The position numbers and the translations under genes are program-made. A stretch of 64,000 nt of DNA from assembly GCA_963721345.1 (NCBI GenBank), contig CAVRIT010000001.1, positions 124,001 through 188,000 on the forward strand. Reading direction: 5' to 3'. Numbering within the stretch: the stretch's first letter is position 1; every line of letters starts with the position of its first letter. Shown one piece after another: positions 25,618-34,184 of this stretch. The notes under the pieces were generated by a model, which had not been told where the DNA came from, did not search any database, and saw nothing but the letters and a program-made list of their open reading frames with translations. This DNA is from JACDAN01 sp963721345. Its GTDB lineage: Bacteria > Actinomycetota > Thermoleophilia > Gaiellales > Gaiellaceae.

Positions 25618-27804
25618 ATGCCGAAGCGCCGCAAGAAGCGCGTCCTCCGACCGCGCACGCCCTCGCGCGTCAAGCGGCGCAAGCGCGCGCCGAAGCAGCG
25701 CAGTCATCACCACCCTGAGCTGATCGGCCTCGGCCTGCTCGCGGTCGGCCTCTTCCTCTCGACGCTCGTCTACCTGGGGTGGGAGGGAGGACGTGCTGGC
25801 GGCTGGATCGTCGACGGCGTCTGGGCCGTCGTCGGGGACGCCGGCTACCTGCTGCCCGCCGCGCTGACCATCGTGGGCGGGCTGCTGCTCGTCCGCAGCG
25901 CCCTTGTCCAGGTTCACCCGTTCCGGTGGGGGAGCGCGTCGCTCGCACTCGGCCTGTTCCTGCTGCTCGCGGACTCCGGCGGCTATGTCGGGACCGTGCT
26001 GGACGAGGTGGTCGGCACTCTCGTCGGGCGGATCGGCGCCGTGATCGCCGGCATCGCCTTCTCCCTCGCGGGCGTCCTGTTGCTGTCGGGAGCGTCGGTG
26101 GGGGCGCTTGCCCGCCGCTCGGGCCCCGCCGTGAACCGCGCACGCACCGCAGCCCGCCGCACCTTCGACCGGACGCCGCGTACCTCCGACGAGCCGCTGC
26201 CGCCGCCGGTCCCGCTGCGGCCGCGCGCGGTCGAGCCGCCCGTCGACGGCGTCTCGGACTTCCCGGACGTCGTGGCTCCCGCCGAGCCGGCGGCGCTCAC
26301 CGCGATCTATGAGGACGAGCCGACGGAGGAGAGCCAGCAGCAGGCGCTCTTCGAGCCGCCGAGCCCGTCGAAGGTCGACTACGTCCTCCCGGAGGCCTCG
26401 GTCCTCCGGCGCACGGCCGCTCGTCCCGCGGGGAACGCCGCGTCGACCAAGCAGACGTCCGAGGCGCTCGTCCGCGCCCTCGCCGACTTCGGTATCGAGG
26501 CGCGCCTCGTCGGGGAGGTCACCGGCCCGCGGGTCACCCGCTTCGAGCTCCAGCTCGCCGCCGGCACGAAGATGTCGAAGATCTCCGCGCTTCGTGACGA
26601 CCTCTCGTACGCGCTCGCGACGACGGAGATCCGGATCCTCGCGCCGATTCCGGGCAAGCAGGCCGTCGGCATCGAGATCCCCAACCTCTCGCCGAACATG
26701 GTCACGCTCGGAGACGTCTTCGACCAGCTCCCGTCCAGCGCCAGCCCGCTCGCCGTCTGGCTGGGCAAGGACATCTCCGGCAACGCCGTCTGGACCGACC
26801 TGGCGCGGATGCCCCACCTCCTGATCGCCGGCACCACCGGCTCGGGCAAGTCGGGCTGCATCAACACGATCCTGAGCTCGATCCTCCTGCGCGCGACGCC
26901 CGACGACGCCCGGCTGATCCTGATCGACCCGAAGCGGATCGAGCTGTCGCTCTACGAGAAGATCCCGCACCTCCTGACGCCCGTGGTCTCCAGCCCGAAG
27001 GAGGCGTCGATCGTCCTCACGAACGTGCTGGCGGAGATGGAGCAGCGCTACGAGCGCCTCAGCACGGTGCGCGCGCGCAACATCTCCGAGGCGAACCGCG
27101 CCTTCCGGAGCCGCGGCGAGGAGACGCTGCCCTACCTGCTCGTCGTGATCGACGAGCTCGCCGACCTGATGATGATCTCGCCGCAGCAGGTCGAGGACGC
27201 CGTCATCCGCCTGGCGCAGAAGTCGCGCGCCGTCGGCATCCACCTCGTCCTCGCGACCCAGCGCCCGTCCGTCGACGTCATCACGGGGATGATCAAGGCG
27301 AACGTCCCGTCGCGGATCGCCTTCGCCGTCTCGAGCCAGACCGACTCGCGCGTGATCCTCGACCAGGCCGGGGCGGAGAGCCTCCTCGGCCAGGGCGACA
27401 TGCTGTTCAAGCCACTCGGCACCTCGCGCCTCCAGCGGCTCCAGGGCGCCTTCGTCACGGAGGAGGAGATCGCGCTGCTCGTCGAGCAGGCCCGCGCACA
27501 GCGGGGGCAGGAGCTCGACGAGACGCTCCTCGAGGCACCGGAGCGGGCGCCGGACGAGTCGGGCGACGAGGACGGGGAGTTCGACCCGGACTCCGATCCG
27601 CTGCTCGAGAAGGCGATCGACATCGTCGTCCAGACGCAGACCGCCTCCGTGTCACTGCTCCAGCGGCGCCTACGGGTGGGCTATACGCGGGCCGGGCGGC
27701 TGATCGACATGCTCGAGCGGCGCGGGATCATCTCGGGCTATGAAGGGTCGAAACCGCGCCGCGTACTGGTTGAAACACGGGAACTAGACCGGATTCCTGG
27801 CTAA
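25618..27804 (+). CDS. ftsK: DNA translocase FtsK/SpoIIIE
   Basis: FtsK pumps DNA during septum closure and chromosome-dimer resolution. The 728-residue protein has a very basic N-terminus, four membrane segments (about residues 38-165), a Pro-rich linker (about 190-260), the alpha/beta motor with Walker A GTTGSGKSG (about 405) and Walker B LLVVIDELADLMM, the AQKSRAVGIHLVLATQRPS motif, and the C-terminal gamma winged-helix (LLQRRLRVGYTRAGRLIDMLE) that reads KOPS-like sites. Length is typical. It is followed by rodZ/cinA/recA further on, a common actinobacterial order interrupted here by the nucleoside transporter. Confidence 0.96.
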   Translation: MPKRRKKRVLRPRTPSRVKRRKRAPKQRSHHHPELIGLGLLAVGLFLSTLVYLGWEGGRAGGWIVDGVWAVVGDAGYLLPAALTIVGGLLLVRSALVQVHPFRWGSASLALGLFLLLADSGGYVGTVLDEVVGTLVGRIGAVIAGIAFSLAGVLLLSGASVGALARRSGPAVNRARTAARRTFDRTPRTSDEPLPPPVPLRPRAVEPPVDGVSDFPDVVAPAEPAALTAIYEDEPTEESQQQALFEPPSPSKVDYVLPEASVLRRTAARPAGNAASTKQTSEALVRALADFGIEARLVGEVTGPRVTRFELQLAAGTKMSKISALRDDLSYALATTEIRILAPIPGKQAVGIEIPNLSPNMVTLGDVFDQLPSSASPLAVWLGKDISGNAVWTDLARMPHLLIAGTTGSGKSGCINTILSSILLRATPDDARLILIDPKRIELSLYEKIPHLLTPVVSSPKEASIVLTNVLAEMEQRYERLSTVRARNISEANRAFRSRGEETLPYLLVVIDELADLMMISPQQVEDAVIRLAQKSRAVGIHLVLATQRPSVDVITGMIKANVPSRIAFAVSSQTDSRVILDQAGAESLLGQGDMLFKPLGTSRLQRLQGAFVTEEEIALLVEQARAQRGQELDETLLEAPERAPDESGDEDGEFDPDSDPLLEKAIDIVVQTQTASVSLLQRRLRVGYTRAGRLIDMLERRGIISGYEGSKPRRVLVETRELDRIPG

Positions 27805-27844
27805 CTTTCACAACCCCTTCACGTCCGACCACGAGGGGGTTAGC
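27800..27844 (+). terminator. Inverted repeats between ftsK and the BMP gene
   Basis: Just after or at the ftsK stop, AACCCC (27812-27817) can pair with GGGGTT (27836-27841), and GCTAAC (27800-27805) with GTTAGC (27839-27844); the two stems share bases and are alternatives. No uridine run follows. This may be an ftsK terminator or part of the transporter leader. Confidence 0.35.
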
Positions 27845-27898
27845 ATCAACTTTTGCATCCTCCGGTCGTGAGGAAAACTCAATATGGGGAGGAATTCA

Positions 27899-28936
27899 GT
27901 GAAGGTAAGACGAGTCTTGCCGTGGGCGTCGGGGGTGTTCGCCATCATGGCGCTCGCCGTCGCGTTCTCGGCGTCTGCGGGGACGGACGGCGCTCAGGTC
28001 AGAGTGGCGATCGTCACCGACATCGGCGGCCTGAACGACAGGGGCTTCAACCAGCTCGCCAACGTCGGGCTCACCCGGGCCAAGAAGCAGCTGGGGGTTG
28101 ACGGCCGCGCGTACATCACGAACTCGGCGAACGACCGCACCTCGAACCTGCGCACCGCCGCGCAGTCGGGCTACGGCCTCGTGCTGCCGATCGGCGTGCT
28201 CTTCGCCTTCGGTCCGATCGACGCCGTCGCGCCGGACTTCCCGAACACGAAGTTCGCCGGCATCGACGTCCTCTGGTCGGATCTCAAGGAGAAGCCGGCG
28301 AACGTCCGCGGCGTCCAGTTCCGCGAGCAGGAGGCCGGCTACCTCGTCGGCTACATCGCGGGGCTTCGCGTCAAGAACGAGCCCGGCCGTGACATCATCT
28401 CCGCCGTCGGCGCGAACCGCGTCCCGGCGATCGTGCGGTTCATCGCCGGCTACCGCGCCGGCGCCGTCCGCGCGGGTCTGAAGCGCAACAACGTCCTCGT
28501 GAACTACGCCAACGACCCGACCTTCGCCGACCAGGCGAAGTGCAAGGAGACGACGCTCGACCAGATCGACCGCGGCTCGCGGGTCGCGTTCATGGTCGCC
28601 GGCGGCTGCGGTCTCGGCGGGCATCAGGCCGCGAAAGAGCGGAAGATCTGGAGCATCGGCGTCGACGCCGACCAGTTCTTCCTCGGGCGGCATGTCCTGA
28701 CGAGCGCCACCAAGCGCGTGGACGTCGCGGTGTTCGACATGATCAAGGCGTACCGGGCGAATCCGTCCGGGTTCCGCGGCGGCTTCAACACGAACTACAC
28801 CGTCAAGAACAACGGCGTCGGCTACGGCAGGCTCAGCCTGAAGCTGTCGAAGGCGAAGCGCGCCGAGTACACCCGGAAGGCCAACGCGATCCGCAAGCTG
28901 ATCGCGAGCGGCAAGATCAAGCCTCCGGCGAGCTAG
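27899..28936 (+). CDS. BMP-family nucleoside ABC transporter substrate-binding protein
   Basis: BMP/Med family proteins bind nucleosides for ABC importers. The protein has TDIGGLNDRGFNQLANVGL at the mature N-terminus, ANVRGVQFREQEAGYLVGY, GANRVPAIVRFIAGY and GVDADQFFLG. I choose GTG 27899 (345 residues) because GGGGAGGA lies 5 bases upstream; an in-frame ATG at 27884 overlaps that RBS. The signal segment (VLPWASGVFAIMALAVAFSASAG) has no lipobox cysteine, unlike most Gram-positive binding proteins, so it may be released or held otherwise. A strong hairpin separates it from the ATPase gene. Confidence 0.93.
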   Translation: MKVRRVLPWASGVFAIMALAVAFSASAGTDGAQVRVAIVTDIGGLNDRGFNQLANVGLTRAKKQLGVDGRAYITNSANDRTSNLRTAAQSGYGLVLPIGVLFAFGPIDAVAPDFPNTKFAGIDVLWSDLKEKPANVRGVQFREQEAGYLVGYIAGLRVKNEPGRDIISAVGANRVPAIVRFIAGYRAGAVRAGLKRNNVLVNYANDPTFADQAKCKETTLDQIDRGSRVAFMVAGGCGLGGHQAAKERKIWSIGVDADQFFLGRHVLTSATKRVDVAVFDMIKAYRANPSGFRGGFNTNYTVKNNGVGYGRLSLKLSKAKRAEYTRKANAIRKLIASGKIKPPAS

Positions 28937-28951
28937 AAACACGAGTCGGTT

Positions 28952-28982
28952 CCTAGGGGGCGGGTTTTCCCCGCCCCCTAGG
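28952..28982 (+). terminator. Perfect 13-bp GC hairpin after the binding-protein gene
   Basis: CCTAGGGGGCGGG (28952-28964) pairs perfectly with its complement (28970-28982) around a 5-nt loop. No T-tract follows, so it may act as a partial terminator or an RNA-stability element that keeps binding-protein mRNA more abundant than the downstream ATPase/permease message, as seen in other importer operons. Confidence 0.7.
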
Positions 28983-28993
28983 ATTGCCTCGGC

Positions 28994-30535
28994 ATGGCCG
29001 AGCAACAGGCGCCCGTCCTCGAGCTGCGCGGAATCACGAAGCGCTTCCCCGGCGTCCTGGCCAACGACCGCGTCGACTTCGATCTCCACCGCGGCGAGGT
29101 CCATGCGCTCCTCGGAGAGAACGGCGCGGGCAAGTCCACGCTGATGAACGTCCTCTACGGGCTCTACAGCCCCGACGAGGGCGAGATCCTGATCAACGGG
29201 AAGCCCGCGAACATCGGCTCGCCGCGCGAGGCGATCGACCACGGCATCGGGATGGTGCACCAGCACTTCATGCTCATCCCGGTGATGACGGTCGCCGAGA
29301 ACGTCGTCCTCGCGGCCGAGCCGCGGAAGGCGGGCGTCTTCCTCGACTACGACCAGGCCGTCCAGAAGGTGCGCGAGCTCGCCGCCAGCTTCAACTTCGC
29401 AATCGACCCAGACGCGCGGATCGAGAACATCACCGTCGGGCAGCAGCAGCGCGTCGAGATCCTCAAAGCGCTCTACCGGGGGGCGGACATCCTGATCCTG
29501 GACGAGCCGACCGCGGTCCTGACGCCCCAGGAGGCGGACGAGCTGTTCGGGATCCTCCAGACCCTCCAGCGCGAGGGCATGTCGATCATCTTCATCAGCC
29601 ACAAGCTTCGCGAGGTGCTCGAGATCGCCGACCGCGTCACGGTGCTGCGTCGCGGCAAGAAGATCGAGACCGTTCCGCGGGAGGGCGCGACGCAGGACGG
29701 GCTGGCACGCCTGATGGTCGGCCGCGATGTGCTCCTCCGCGTCGACAAGGCGCCGGCAAAGCCGCGATGCACCGCTCCTCCGGGTCGAGGACCTCTCCGT
29801 CCTCGACGACCGCGAGCTCGAGGTCGTCCGCGGTGTCTCGTTCGAGGCCCGCTCCGGAGAGATCGTCGGTATCGCGGGGGTCGACGGGAACGGCCAGAGC
29901 GAGCTGATCGACGCGCTCACCGGCCTCCGGAAGGTGCACGGCGGCCGCGTGTTCGTCGCCGACAAGGACGTGACGACCGAGAGCGCTCACGACCACTACG
30001 ACGCCGGTCTCGGCCACATCCCGGAGGATCGTCATCTCCGCGGCCTCGTGCTCGACTTCACGCTCGCCGAGAACCTCGCGCTGCACGACTTCGAGAAAGC
30101 AGCCGTTCGCGAAGTTCGGCTGGCTGCGGCCGGGGCGGATGGTCGCGGCCGCGCGCAAGCTCCTGCAGGAGTTCGACGTGCGGGGCGGCGGGCCACGGAC
30201 CCGCGCGCGCGGCGCTCTCGGGCGGGAACCAGCAGAAGGTCGTCGTCGCTCGCGAGGTCTCGCGCGACCCGCGCGTGCTGATCGCCGCGCAGCCCACCCG
30301 CGGCCTCGACGTCGGCGCGATCGAGTTCGTGCACCGCCGGCTCGTGGACGAGCGCGACGAGGGCCGCGCCGTCCTGCTGATCTCGCTCGAGCTCGACGAG
30401 ATCCTGTCGCTCTCCGACCGGATCCTCGTGATCTACGAAGGACAGATCGTGGCGGAGTACGGGCCCGACGTGACCGAGGCGGAGCTCGGCATCGCGATGA
30501 CCGGCGGGCGGGTCGGAGAGGCGGCCGCCTCGTGA
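28994..30535 (+). pseudogene. Nucleoside ABC transporter ATP-binding protein, apparent frameshifts
   Basis: A RbsA/YufO-like ATPase with two ABC cassettes. The first cassette is intact: LLGENGAGKST Walker A, VGQQQRVEILKALYRG signature, ILILDEPTAVLTP Walker B. The second cassette runs through three frames: LLRVEDLSVLDD... in one frame, KFGWLRPGRMV in the next, and ALSGGNQQKVVVAREVSRDPRVLIAAQPTRGLDVG back in the first. Restoring the product requires removing one base near 29765, one A from AAA at 30096-30098 and one G near 30211. The outer frame stays open to the stop, giving a misleading 513-residue reading. If the indels are errors, the real product is a normal 513-residue ATPase. Confidence 0.88.
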
Positions 30536-31763
30536 CCGACGCACCGACGCCGCCGCCCCTGTCCGAGACGCCCGACGCGCCGCCGCCCAGCCTCGCGGCT
30601 CGCTTCGCGCTCTACCAGCGTGCAGGCGGGATCATCACGCCGATCCTCACCGCGCTCATGGCGTTCTTCGTCGGCGGCCTGGTCGTCCTCGTGACGACCG
30701 GCAAGAACCCGCTCAGCACCTACAAGGCGATCTTCGACGGCACCGGGCCTGAACTGGTTCTTCCCCTGGGTGCAGGGCGTCGAGCGAACGCTGGCCGCGG
30801 AGGACCTCCAGCAGACGCTGATCGTGACGACGACGCTGATCCTGGTCGGGCTCGCCGTGGCGTTCGCCTTCCGCTGCGGCCTCTTCAACATCGGCGGCCA
30901 GGGCCAGTACATCGCCGGGATGATCGCCGCGCGCGTGCGTGGGCATCTACCTGCCCGACGTTCCGCACGTTCCGCACATGATCCTCGCGGCGGCGGGCGG
31001 AGCGCTCGCCGGCGCCGCGTGGGGCGGAATCGCCGGGATCCTCAAGGCGACGGTCGGCGTCCACGAGGTGATCTCGACGATCATGCTCAACTGGATCGCG
31101 CTGTGGGTCGGCAGCTACCTCGTCGGCTTCGGCGGACCGCTCCAGGACCCTGCGCAGGTCTTCGTGCCGGTGATGGAGGAGATCGACGAGAGCGCAAAGC
31201 TGGACGTGTTCTGGGGCCCAGCGGCGCCGCAGGGGCTCCACATCGGCTTCTTCGTCGCGATCGCCGCGCTCGTCGTCTTCTGGCTCGTTCTCAACCGCAC
31301 GACGCTCGGCTTCCAGGTGCGCGCGGTCGGGTTCAACCCGGAGGCCGCGCGCTACGGCGGCATCGGGGTCGGCCGCAACTTCTTCCTCGCGATGGCGATC
31401 TCGGGCGCTTTCGCCGGCCTCGCCGGGAGCATGGACATCCTGGGCTGGCTCTTCCGCGTCGACCTGACGAGCGTCCAGATCTCGTCCCAGATCGCGTTCA
31501 TGGGCATCGCCGTGGCGCTGCTCGGCCGCAATTCCGCGGTCGGCGTCTTCTTCGGCGCGCTCCTCTTCGGCGCGCTGCTGAACGGCGCGTCGACGCGGAA
31601 CCTCGATCCGGCCGTCTTCCAGCCCGAGCTCGCCGGCAACCTGACGCTGATCATCCAGGGCCTCGTCGTCCTCTTCGTCGGCGCCGACCTGCTGATCCTC
31701 TACCTGTGGCGCGCGCGCCGGAAGCTCCGTCGCCGCGCGCCGGCCCCGGCGGCTCAGTCGTGA
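30532..31763 (+). pseudogene. Nucleoside ABC permease A1 (BmpB/YufP-like), apparent frameshifts
   Basis: A BPD_transp_2 family permease of about 400 residues split across three frames. It begins at GTG 30532 (overlapping the ATPase stop) with RFALYQRAGGIITPILTALM, continues as NWFFPWVQGVERTLAAEDLQ after an extra G in GGG (30745-30747), and as GIYLPDVPHVPHMILAA after another +1 near 30936-30942. The remaining part (30939-31763) is intact with EVISTIMLNWIALWVGSYL and VGFNPEAARYGGIGV. Permease A2 at 32961 is a close, undamaged paralogue and shows where the frames should join. Either sequencing error or decay of a redundant copy. Confidence 0.87.
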
Positions 31764-32986
31764 CGGCGGGCGTCGTCGCGCGCGGGAGAGCGTGGCTCGA
31801 TCAGGGCAAGGCGCTGGGGATCCTGTCGATCGCGCTCGGCGTGCTGGCCTTCTGGGTCGCGCTGCCCCCGCTCACCGTGCGGTCGCCGTGGGTGCCCATC
31901 GCGCTCGGCGCGGGCGGGGTGGTGGCGGGGCTTGCGGCGTGGCGCGTGCGGGACCACGCGCGCCTCGGCTGGACCGGGGTCTGCATCGCGCTGCTCGGCG
32001 CCTTCATCGGCGTGCTCGCGACGAGAGCCGAAGTCGGGAACCTCGAGGTCGTGATCACCTGGGGCGCGCTGACGGCAGCGACCCTCCGGTTCGCCACGCC
32101 GCTCGTCTTCGCGTCGATCGGCGGTCTCTTCTCCGAGCGCAGCGGCGTCGTGAACATCGGCCTCGAGGGGATGATGCTGATGGGCGCGTTTTTCGGGTTC
32201 TACGGGGCCGACGTGACGGACTCGTGGGTGCTCGGGATCCTGATCGGAGCGGGCTCGGGCGCCGCGCTGGCCCTCGTTCACGCGTTCTTCTCGATCCACT
32301 TGCGCTCGGATCAGATCGTCAGCGGGACGGCGATCAACTTCCTCGCGCTGGGGCTCACGGGCTACCTCTACATCGACCTCTACGGAACCGAGGGCACCGC
32401 GGAGATCCCGGCCGTGCCCGATGTCCACCTGAACTTCCTCGAGAAGATCCCGCCGGATCAGCTCGGGAACTACCTCGACCGCGCGCTCGGCCAGCTCAAC
32501 CTGCTGACCTGGCTCGCGCTCGCGACGGTCGTGTTTGCGTACATCGTCGTCTTCAAGACGACGCTCGGGCTGCGGATCCGGTCGGTGGGGGAGCACCCAC
32601 GCGCCGCAGACACCGTCGGGATCTCCGTGTACGGCATCCGCTACGCCGCCGTGATCACGTCCGGCGCGTTCGCCGCGCTCGGCGGCGTCTACCTCTCGAT
32701 CGGCTTCGTCCACTCCTTCACCGAGAACATGACCGCCGGGCGCGGCTTCATCGCTCTCGCCGCCCTGATCTTCGGCAAGTGGAAGCCGTTCGGAGTCCTC
32801 GGCGCGGCGCTCCTGTTCGGGTTCGCGAGCGCCGTCGCCCCGCGCCTCGAGAACGTGGAGAGCTGGGCGACCTACGGCACGCTCTTCCAAACTTTGCCGT
32901 ACGTACTCACCTTGATCGCCGTCGCCGGCGTCATCGGCCGCTCGATCCCGCCGGCCGCAATTGGACGCCCCTACGAGAAGCAGTAG
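31760..32986 (+). CDS. Nucleoside ABC permease B1 (YufQ-like)
   Basis: A 408-residue BPD_transp_2 permease with about ten membrane segments. The N-terminus has two extra helices (residues 15-100) before the conserved core: TLRFATPLVFASIGGLFSER, NIGLEGMMLMGAFFGFY, HLRSDQIVSGTAINFLALGL, VGEHPRAADTVGISV and ENMTAGRGFIALAALIFG. GTG 31760 overlaps the A1 stop by 4 bp. It pairs with A1 to form one membrane channel. The 3' end overlaps the A2 gene by 26 bp. Confidence 0.93.
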   Translation: MTAGVVARGRAWLDQGKALGILSIALGVLAFWVALPPLTVRSPWVPIALGAGGVVAGLAAWRVRDHARLGWTGVCIALLGAFIGVLATRAEVGNLEVVITWGALTAATLRFATPLVFASIGGLFSERSGVVNIGLEGMMLMGAFFGFYGADVTDSWVLGILIGAGSGAALALVHAFFSIHLRSDQIVSGTAINFLALGLTGYLYIDLYGTEGTAEIPAVPDVHLNFLEKIPPDQLGNYLDRALGQLNLLTWLALATVVFAYIVVFKTTLGLRIRSVGEHPRAADTVGISVYGIRYAAVITSGAFAALGGVYLSIGFVHSFTENMTAGRGFIALAALIFGKWKPFGVLGAALLFGFASAVAPRLENVESWATYGTLFQTLPYVLTLIAVAGVIGRSIPPAAIGRPYEKQ

Positions 32987-34184
32987 CTCGGACGCCCCGG
33001 AGAGCCTGACCGCACGGCTGGCGCTCTACCAACGGGCCGGCGGCGCGCTGACGCCGGTCGTCACGACGGTTTTCGCGTTCCTCATAGCGGGCCTCGTGGT
33101 GCTCGTCGCGACCGGAAGGAACCCGCTGCCCGTCTACCGCGGGATCTTCGACGGCACCGGCCTTCCGTGGCTCGTCCACCGGCTCGTCGACGTGCGTTCG
33201 ATCGGCGGCACGCACGAGCTCTACCCGAGCGAGGCCGACGCGATCGCGGTGTCGGCGATCAGCCTCCAGCAGACGCTGATCCTGTCCTCGGCGCTCGTCC
33301 TGACGGCGCTCGCCGTGGCGTTCGCCTTCCGTGCCGGGCTCTTCAACATCGGCGGACAGGGCCAGTACCTGGTCGGGCTGATCGCCGCGCTCGCCGTCGG
33401 CGCGCACCTGACCGGCGTTCCGCGGGGGATCCACGTGCCGCTCGCCCTCCTGTGCGCCGGGCTGGCAGGCGCGATCTGGGCCGGGATCGCCGGGCTCATG
33501 CGGGCGACTGTGGGCGCCCACGAGGTGATCACGACGATCATGCTCAACTGGATCGCCTACTGGATCGGGAGCTACCTGTTCTCGATCGGCGGCCCGCTCC
33601 AGAGCGAGTCCCAGCAGTCTGTGCCGATCTCGGACGACGTTCGGGCATCGGCGGAGCTGCACGTGCTCTGGGGCGGTGTCCAGGGGCTCCACATCGGCGT
33701 CTTCCTTGCCCTCGCCGCCCTGGTCGCCTTCTGGGTGATCATCGAGCGGACGACCCTCGGCTATCGCATCCGCGCCGTCGGGTCGAACCCCGAGGCTGCG
33801 CGGTACGGCGGCATCGCCGTCGGGAAGATCTATTTCCTGGCGATGGCCATCTCGGGCGTGTTCGCGGGGCTGGCGGGGGCGATCGACATCCTCGGCTGGC
33901 AGCACCGCTACGGCCAGCTGGACATCCAGGCATCCGACATCGGCTTCGTCGGGATCGCCGTGGCGCTGCTCGGCCGGAACACCGCGCTCGGAATCTTTTT
34001 CTCGTCGCTGCTGTTCGGCGCGCTCCTCACGGGGACGAGCTCCCGCAACCTGAACCCCGAGATTTTCGACCCGGAGCTCGCCGGCAACCTCACGCTGATC
34101 ATCCAGGGGCTCGTGGTGCTGTTCGTCGGCGCCGACCTGATCGTCCTCTGGCTCTGGCGCGCTCGGAGGAGGTGGCGACAGTGA
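32961..34184 (+). CDS. Nucleoside ABC permease A2 (YufP-like)
   Basis: A 407-residue BPD_transp_2 permease, intact paralogue of A1: RLALYQRAGGALTPVVTTV, FDGTGLPWL, AFRAGLFNIGGQGQYLVGL, HEVITTIMLNWIAYWIGSYL and VGSNPEAARYGGIAVGK. It starts at TTG 32961 inside the end of B1. With B2 it repeats the A-B order, so the locus contains two consecutive permease pairs but one ATPase and one binding protein. Confidence 0.92.
   Translation: MDAPTRSSSSDAPESLTARLALYQRAGGALTPVVTTVFAFLIAGLVVLVATGRNPLPVYRGIFDGTGLPWLVHRLVDVRSIGGTHELYPSEADAIAVSAISLQQTLILSSALVLTALAVAFAFRAGLFNIGGQGQYLVGLIAALAVGAHLTGVPRGIHVPLALLCAGLAGAIWAGIAGLMRATVGAHEVITTIMLNWIAYWIGSYLFSIGGPLQSESQQSVPISDDVRASAELHVLWGGVQGLHIGVFLALAALVAFWVIIERTTLGYRIRAVGSNPEAARYGGIAVGKIYFLAMAISGVFAGLAGAIDILGWQHRYGQLDIQASDIGFVGIAVALLGRNTALGIFFSSLLFGALLTGTSSRNLNPEIFDPELAGNLTLIIQGLVVLFVGADLIVLWLWRARRRWRQ

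Noticed and set aside
28994..30535. Intact 513-residue ATPase as read in a single frame
   Set aside because: The central part of that frame is Arg/Pro-rich nonsense, whereas two other frames carry the expected ABC motifs, showing compensating shifts.
30770..31759. N-terminal fusion extending permease B1 into permease A1
   Set aside because: The open frame upstream of 31760 is out of register with the A1 motifs after about 30945, and GTG 31760 overlaps the A1 stop as in the second permease pair.
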